A DNA stretch of 10,385 nucleotides from assembly GCA_900546255.1 (NCBI GenBank), contig URCB01000060.1:1-10385 (forward strand), given 5' to 3'. This document shows, one piece after another, positions 7,477-10,385 of the stretch. Position 1 is the first letter of the stretch. The number at the start of each line of letters is the position of its first letter. The translations under genes and the position numbers were made by a program. The notes under the pieces were generated by a model. The model did no database searches and was not told where the DNA came from. It saw only the letters and a list, made by a program, of their open reading frames with translations. Source of the DNA: an uncultured Eubacteriales bacterium (GTDB lineage: Bacteria; Bacillota; Clostridia; Oscillospirales; Oscillospiraceae).

Positions 7477-7827
7477 CGTAGGTGGGTCACGATAAAACCC
7501 ACTGCCGTCCTGCTGCGCCTCTATCCCAAAAGATGGAGCGAGCGAGCAGCGAGCGGCTTTAAAGACCGGGGTCCAGGGGCGCAGCCCCTGGTGTTCTTTC
7601 CTCCATTTCTCACAGGAGAAATGGAGGCCGCCGGCAGGCACCCCCCGGGGCGCTGCGCCCCGAAGTGGGTAAGAGCCCCCACCGCCTGTAGGGTACCCAC
7701 GACCGGGGGCGGCCCCCGGCCCCACCCCGCAGGGTTGAGCCTGCGCCCGTCCCAACGGTACGGCGTACCGATGACGGCCCCGGGGCCCCCCGGCCCCACG
7801 CGGCAGGGTTCACCCCGCGCCCCGTCC
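7477..7827 (-). repeat. Hairpin-rich composite repeat, copy R (inverted relative to L)
   Basis: Read on the minus strand from 7827, the order is: subunit GGACGGGGCGCGG..AACCCTGCCGCGTGGGGCCGGGGG; the core GTCATCGGTACGCCGTACCG (7775-7756); a second GGGACGGGCGCAGG..CCCTGCGGGGTGGGGCCGGGGG subunit about 75 bases after the first; a GTGGGTA/TACCCAC pair; GGGGCGCAGCGCCCC (about 7647-7661); CTCCATTTCTC/GAGAAATGGAG (7601-7626); CCAGGGGC/GCCCCTGG (7573-7591); the CGCTCGCT..CTCGCTCCATCTTTTG box (7527-7556); and a GTGGGT/ACCCAC hairpin (7482-7502). The core and the box are shared with copy L. The middle modules differ, so the elements are mosaics of exchangeable hairpins. The end that enters mreD covers that gene's stop codon (7810-7812). 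Confidence 0.85.
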
Positions 7828-8307
7828 AAAGGGCGCGGCGCCCCGGCGCCGCCCTCGGGGCCTTCTCCGCCGGGTGAGGAGATACACCACCGGAAACCCC
7901 GCCCCGGCGAGGAGGAGCTCCGGCCCGGCGATGGCCAGGGGGGCCAGCAGCCCCGCCCCCGCCAGGGCGTGGCCCAGCACCAGCAGGGCCTCCATCCCCG
8001 TTAGGATGCCCAGGTTGGCCAGCCATTTTCCCCAGAAGGAGGCCGTTTGGTGGAAAACTGCCCCGGAAAGCCCCCCGGCCAGGGTCAGCAGGGCCATCTG
8101 AAAGGGGGAGGCCCCCGCCAGGGTGGACAAAACGCCCCCCAGCAATCCACAGGCCGCCCCCCAGGCGGGGCCCTCCTCCGTCCCCACCAAGCCGGCCAGG
8201 GCGGGGAGGAGCCGGGGCCGCACCCCCCAAAGGGGGAACCACACCAGCACCCAGGCCTCCAGCAAAAAGGCCAGGGCGGTGACCAGGACCAGGCGGCACT
8301 TCCCCAT
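7810..8307 (-). CDS. mreD: Rod shape-determining protein MreD
   Basis: This 165-residue, very hydrophobic integral membrane protein belongs to the elongasome, linking MreC and MreB to cell-wall synthesis. About five membrane segments can be seen, starting with residues 6-28 (LVLVTALAFLLEAWVLVWF). Identification rests on size, hydrophobic pattern and position just after mreC; there is no single diagnostic motif. The ATG at 8307 directly abuts the mreC TGA (TGAATG), with GGAGG inside the end of mreC, so translation is coupled. The C-terminus is odd. After LLTRRRRP comes an Arg/Gly/Ala tail (RGRRRGAAPFGRGAG), and its final residues and stop codon are read from the adjoining hairpin repeat. The native end of the gene has probably been replaced or extended by the repeat. 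Confidence 0.85.
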   Translation of the reverse strand: MGKCRLVLVTALAFLLEAWVLVWFPLWGVRPRLLPALAGLVGTEEGPAWGAACGLLGGVLSTLAGASPFQMALLTLAGGLSGAVFHQTASFWGKWLANLGILTGMEALLVLGHALAGAGLLAPLAIAGPELLLAGAGFPVVYLLTRRRRPRGRRRGAAPFGRGAG

Positions 8308-9150
8308 TCACCGCACCTCCTCAAAGGCGGTGACCACAAAGACCTGGGCCAGGCTGGCCAGGTCCGCCGCCGGGGTGAGGATGGCCGACCGGGTGAGGCC
8401 CCCGGGGTCGGTCTCCACCCGGTCCACGGTGCCCACCAGCAGGCCGGAGGGGTAGGTTTCCCCGGCGGCGAAGGTGATTACCGCCTCCCCGGGGGAGACG
8501 GGGTCTGCCTCCGTGAGGCTGGCGAAGGCCACCTCCCCCTGGGGCAGCAGGGCCAGGTCCCCCTGGAGGGTGCCCAGCACCCCGGAGGCACTGGCCTGGC
8601 CCGCCAGCTGGAAGGCCCCGTCGGTGACCAGGGTGACGGTGGCCCAGGTCTCCCCCACCTCCTTCACCCGGCCCACCAGGGCCCGGCGGTGGTCCACCAC
8701 GCACTGGCCGGGCTGGAGGCCCTGGGCCTTCCCCTGGTCCAGGGTGACCTCCCCCTGCCAGTTGTCTGGGGTGCGGGCGATGACCCAGGCGGGGGTGAGG
8801 GTGAGGTCCTGGCCGGTTTCCGGCCAGTCCAGCAGGGCCCGGAGGCGGGCATTCTCCTGCCGGGCCAGCTCCCCCGCCCGGGCGGCAGCCTGGAGCTGGG
8901 CCACCTCCTCTTCCAGGGCGGCCTTCTCGGCCTGGAGGGCCTCCACCCCCTGGAAATAGGCCGCCCCCTGCTCCGCCCAGCCGGTGACGGTGGCCGCCAG
9001 GCGGGAAAAAGGCCGTGACACCGTCTCGGCCCATCCCGTCCAGGACACCCCGGTCCCCGAGAGGACCAGGGCCACAGCGGCGGCGATGAGGCTCAGAGAC
9101 AGAGCCACGGCGATGATTTTGATCCATGTGCGTTGTGTCCAGCGTTTCAC
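8308..9150 (-). CDS. mreC: Rod shape-determining protein MreC
   Basis: MreC is a 280-residue bitopic membrane protein that scaffolds the peptidoglycan elongation machinery outside the membrane. The sequence shows a basic N-terminus (KRWTQRTWIK), one membrane segment at about 11-31, a coiled coil at about 68-105 (LQAEKAALEEEVAQLQAAAR), and the two-lobed beta domain characteristic of MreC from about 115, including the VGRVKEVGETWATVTLVTD stretch near 165-185. The start is GTG at 9150, chosen because GGAGGA lies 5 bases upstream and the anchor follows immediately. It is 37 bases downstream of maf and overlaps nothing. mreB, commonly just upstream of mreC in Firmicutes, is not here. Third codon positions are almost all G or C. 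Confidence 0.95.
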   Translation of the reverse strand: MKRWTQRTWIKIIAVALSLSLIAAAVALVLSGTGVSWTGWAETVSRPFSRLAATVTGWAEQGAAYFQGVEALQAEKAALEEEVAQLQAAARAGELARQENARLRALLDWPETGQDLTLTPAWVIARTPDNWQGEVTLDQGKAQGLQPGQCVVDHRRALVGRVKEVGETWATVTLVTDGAFQLAGQASASGVLGTLQGDLALLPQGEVAFASLTEADPVSPGEAVITFAAGETYPSGLLVGTVDRVETDPGGLTRSAILTPAADLASLAQVFVVTAFEEVR

Positions 9151-9187
9151 GGCGGTCCTCCGGCCTGGCCGGCGGAGGGCTGAGAGG

Positions 9188-9772
9188 TCAGCGGCCCGCC
9201 AGGGCCAGGCAGTCCACGCCGAAGTCCAGGAGCATCCTGCCCAGGCGGCAGATGGGCAGGCCCATCACGTTGTGATAGTCCCCCCGGATGCCCTCCACCA
9301 GCAGGCCCCCCAGGCCCTGGATGCCATAGGCCCCGGCCTTGTCCATGGGCTCCCCGGTGGAGACGTACTGGCGGATCTCCTGGCCGGTGAGGGGGCGGAA
9401 GGTGACCTGGGTCTCCTCCGCCTGGGTGAGGATCCTGTCCCCCTGGCAGAGGGTGACCCCGGTGAACACCTGGTGGTCCCGCCCGGACAGGGCGGCCAGC
9501 ATGGCCTGGGCCTCGGCCCCGTCCCGGGGCTTGCCCAGGATGGCCCCGTCCAGGACCACCACCGTGTCCGCCCCGATGACCAGGGTGTCTGGGGTCTGCT
9601 GCCGGGCCACCCAGCGGGCCTTCTCCCGGGAGAGGGTTTCCACCAGGTCCCGGGCGTCCCGGCCGTGGAAGGCGCTCTCGTCGATCTCCGGCGACTGTGT
9701 GGTAAATTCCAGTCCCATCTGCCCCAGCAGCTGCCGCCGCCGGGGGGATTGGGACGCTAAGACGATTTTCAT
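9188..9772 (-). CDS. maf: Maf nucleoside triphosphate pyrophosphatase (dTTP/UTP type)
   Basis: This 194-residue cytoplasmic house-cleaning enzyme of the Maf/Ham1 (ITPase-like) fold hydrolyses non-canonical nucleotides or dTTP/UTP to the monophosphate. Motifs visible are the N-terminal LASQSPRRRQLL (nucleotide binding, residues 5-16), IDES (35-38), the EKA segment (50-52), GADTVVVLDG (about 69-78), LSGRDHQVFTGV, and the DKAGAYGIQG signature (about 142-151). The length is typical. I chose the ATG at 9772 because GGAGG lies 6 bases upstream and the family starts with MKIVLASxSPRR. Maf genes often precede mre genes in Firmicutes, and that arrangement is kept here. It is probably co-transcribed with mreC (37-base gap) and with the lipoprotein upstream (64-base gap). 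Confidence 0.95.
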   Translation of the reverse strand: MKIVLASQSPRRRQLLGQMGLEFTTQSPEIDESAFHGRDARDLVETLSREKARWVARQQTPDTLVIGADTVVVLDGAILGKPRDGAEAQAMLAALSGRDHQVFTGVTLCQGDRILTQAEETQVTFRPLTGQEIRQYVSTGEPMDKAGAYGIQGLGGLLVEGIRGDYHNVMGLPICRLGRMLLDFGVDCLALAGR

Positions 9773-9836
9773 AGCTTGCCTCCGTTTTTTCCATCGAAAT
9801 GAGGGTGCTGGGGAAAATTTTCCGCCGCCGGCGGCT

Positions 9837-10220
9837 TTACGCCGGGGTCTGGGCCTCCACATCCACGCTGCCCACGGCGCCGCTGCCGGTGACGGTCACG
9901 GTGTACCACCCGGCCTCCTCCACCGCCACGGTGAAGTCCTGGGTGGTCAGGTCCTCCCCCTGGTAGATGGGCTGGGCCCCCTCCTTCTGGATGGCGATGG
10001 ACACCGCGCCCTCCTGGCTGACCACGGAGACCGCGATCTCATCCCCGGCTTCCAGGTCCAGGGCCTGCGCCTCGGTGGTGTTGAAAGCAGTGTACTTCAT
10101 GTGCAATTCCCGGGAGGTCCCCATGACGCTGCCGCTGTAGTCCATCTGGCAGGCGGCCAGCGCCGCCACCAGGCCCAGGCACAGGGCCAGGGCGGAGAAG
10201 AGGTTTCTTCGCGTTCCCAT
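9837..10220 (-). CDS. Small putative lipoprotein of unknown function
   Basis: This 127-residue protein has a clear lipoprotein signal: basic MGTRRN, a hydrophobic core, and lipobox LAAC with Cys24 as lipidation site. The mature part is about 100 residues, rich in beta-prone segments with regularly alternating hydrophobics (IAVSVVSQEGAVSIAIQ, FTVAVEEAGWYTVTVTG). This suggests a small beta-sandwich domain facing the outside. I recognise no family. The start ATG at 10220 has AAAGGAG 6 bases upstream. It lies directly upstream of maf-mreC-mreD on the same strand with no terminator between them, so it may belong to the same transcript and serve the envelope. That is inference from position. No promoter is visible before the repeat that starts at 10.24 kb. 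Confidence 0.8.
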   Translation of the reverse strand: MGTRRNLFSALALCLGLVAALAACQMDYSGSVMGTSRELHMKYTAFNTTEAQALDLEAGDEIAVSVVSQEGAVSIAIQKEGAQPIYQGEDLTTQDFTVAVEEAGWYTVTVTGSGAVGSVDVEAQTPA

Positions 10221-10240
10221 AAAACGCTCCTTTCTGGGGG

Positions 10241-10385
10241 GCCTCGGTCATCGATAGGCGGTACCGTTGGGACCGGCGCAGGGTGGGCCCTGCGGCGTGG
10301 TTTCCCGCCCGGTCCCGGGCGGGGGATCCGGGCTTTCTCTAGAGAAAGCCCGGACGCAAAGAGTCGCGGGGGAGGGCCCCCGCCC
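10241..10385 (+). repeat. Hairpin-rich composite repeat, copy T (runs off the window)
   Basis: This copy has the same module order as copy L, in the same orientation: GTCATCG (10247), GGTACCGTTGG, GCGCAGGGTGGGCCCTGCGGCGTGGTTTCCCGCCC, a CCCGCCCG/CGGGCGGG hairpin, GGCTTTCTCTAGAGAAAGCC, then CGGACGCAAAGAGTCGC and a GCGGGGG../CCCCCGC arm cut by the window end. Loops and one stem differ from L with compensating changes (for example CGCAGG/CCTGCG versus GCAGGG/CCCTGC), so the hairpins are conserved more than the sequence. It begins about 20 bases upstream of the small lipoprotein gene. Confidence 0.85.

Noticed and set aside
7230..7502. Minus-strand frame of 90 codons across the repeat centre
   Set aside because: It spans the junction of copies L and R and several hairpins, so it depends on repeat modules. 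No ribosome binding site or domain is seen. It is the kind of frame often wrongly annotated as a hypothetical protein.
7091..7827. CRISPR array or insertion sequence
   Set aside because: There are no equal-length repeats with unique spacers, and no transposase gene or remnant. The repeats are palindromic mosaics.
7610..8311. Minus-strand frame of 233 codons overlapping mreD
   Set aside because: It is mreD read in another frame, Gly/Pro-rich and running on into the repeat. The hydrophobic frame at 7810-8307 is the real gene.
9812..9836. Terminator between the small lipoprotein and maf
   Set aside because: Two short palindromes (GGAAAATTTTCC at 9812-9823 and GCCGCCGGCGGC nearby) have no loop and no proper U-tract, so they are unlikely to stop transcription.

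Overview
The window comes from a high-GC, low-complexity-tolerant Clostridia genome, most likely Oscillospiraceae (the Flavonifractor/Lawsonibacter/Intestinimonas neighbourhood). The evidence is a Firmicutes-style gene set (short-form prolyl-tRNA synthetase, SLH-anchored secreted enzyme, MreC/MreD/PBP2, lipoproteins), strong AGGAGG ribosome binding sites, SigA-type promoter sequence and strongly G/C-biased third codon positions. The assignment is inferred from gene style; no taxonomic marker was searched. All seven genes I can support lie on the minus strand, so the window reads right to left.

Right part (about 10.4 to 5.2 kb) is an envelope/rod-shape cluster in transcription order: a small lipoprotein of unknown function, maf (nucleotide pyrophosphatase), mreC (start GTG), mreD (start directly abutting the mreC stop) and a class B penicillin-binding protein of PBP2/MrdA type, followed by a clear intrinsic terminator. 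mreB, usually next to mreC, is absent here. Between mreD and the PBP gene lie about 770 bases without a gene. This stretch is built of two inward-facing copies of a composite, hairpin-rich dispersed repeat meeting in an AT-rich centre. A third copy, in the same orientation as the left one, starts upstream of the lipoprotein at 10.24 kb and runs off the window. The last codons and the stop codon of mreD lie inside this repeat.

Middle part (about 5.2 to 2.5 kb): an AT-rich intergenic region with a weak candidate promoter, then a large secreted metallophosphoesterase with a purple-acid-phosphatase-like N-terminal domain and three C-terminal SLH domains that should hold it on the cell wall.

Left part (2.5 to 0 kb): proS with a near-consensus SigA promoter and its own terminator. 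The terminator's U-tract ends only 14 bases before the start of the next gene, a lipoprotein with a DUF4127-like N-terminal half. After about residue 196 that protein switches abruptly into what looks like a second lipoprotein signal/lipobox and then a Thr/Asn/Gly/Tyr-rich 8-residue tandem repeat that runs off the window. This looks like an in-frame gene fusion, or an assembly chimera.

The most unusual items are the modular repeat family inserted in the rod-shape operon and the chimeric lipoprotein at the left edge.
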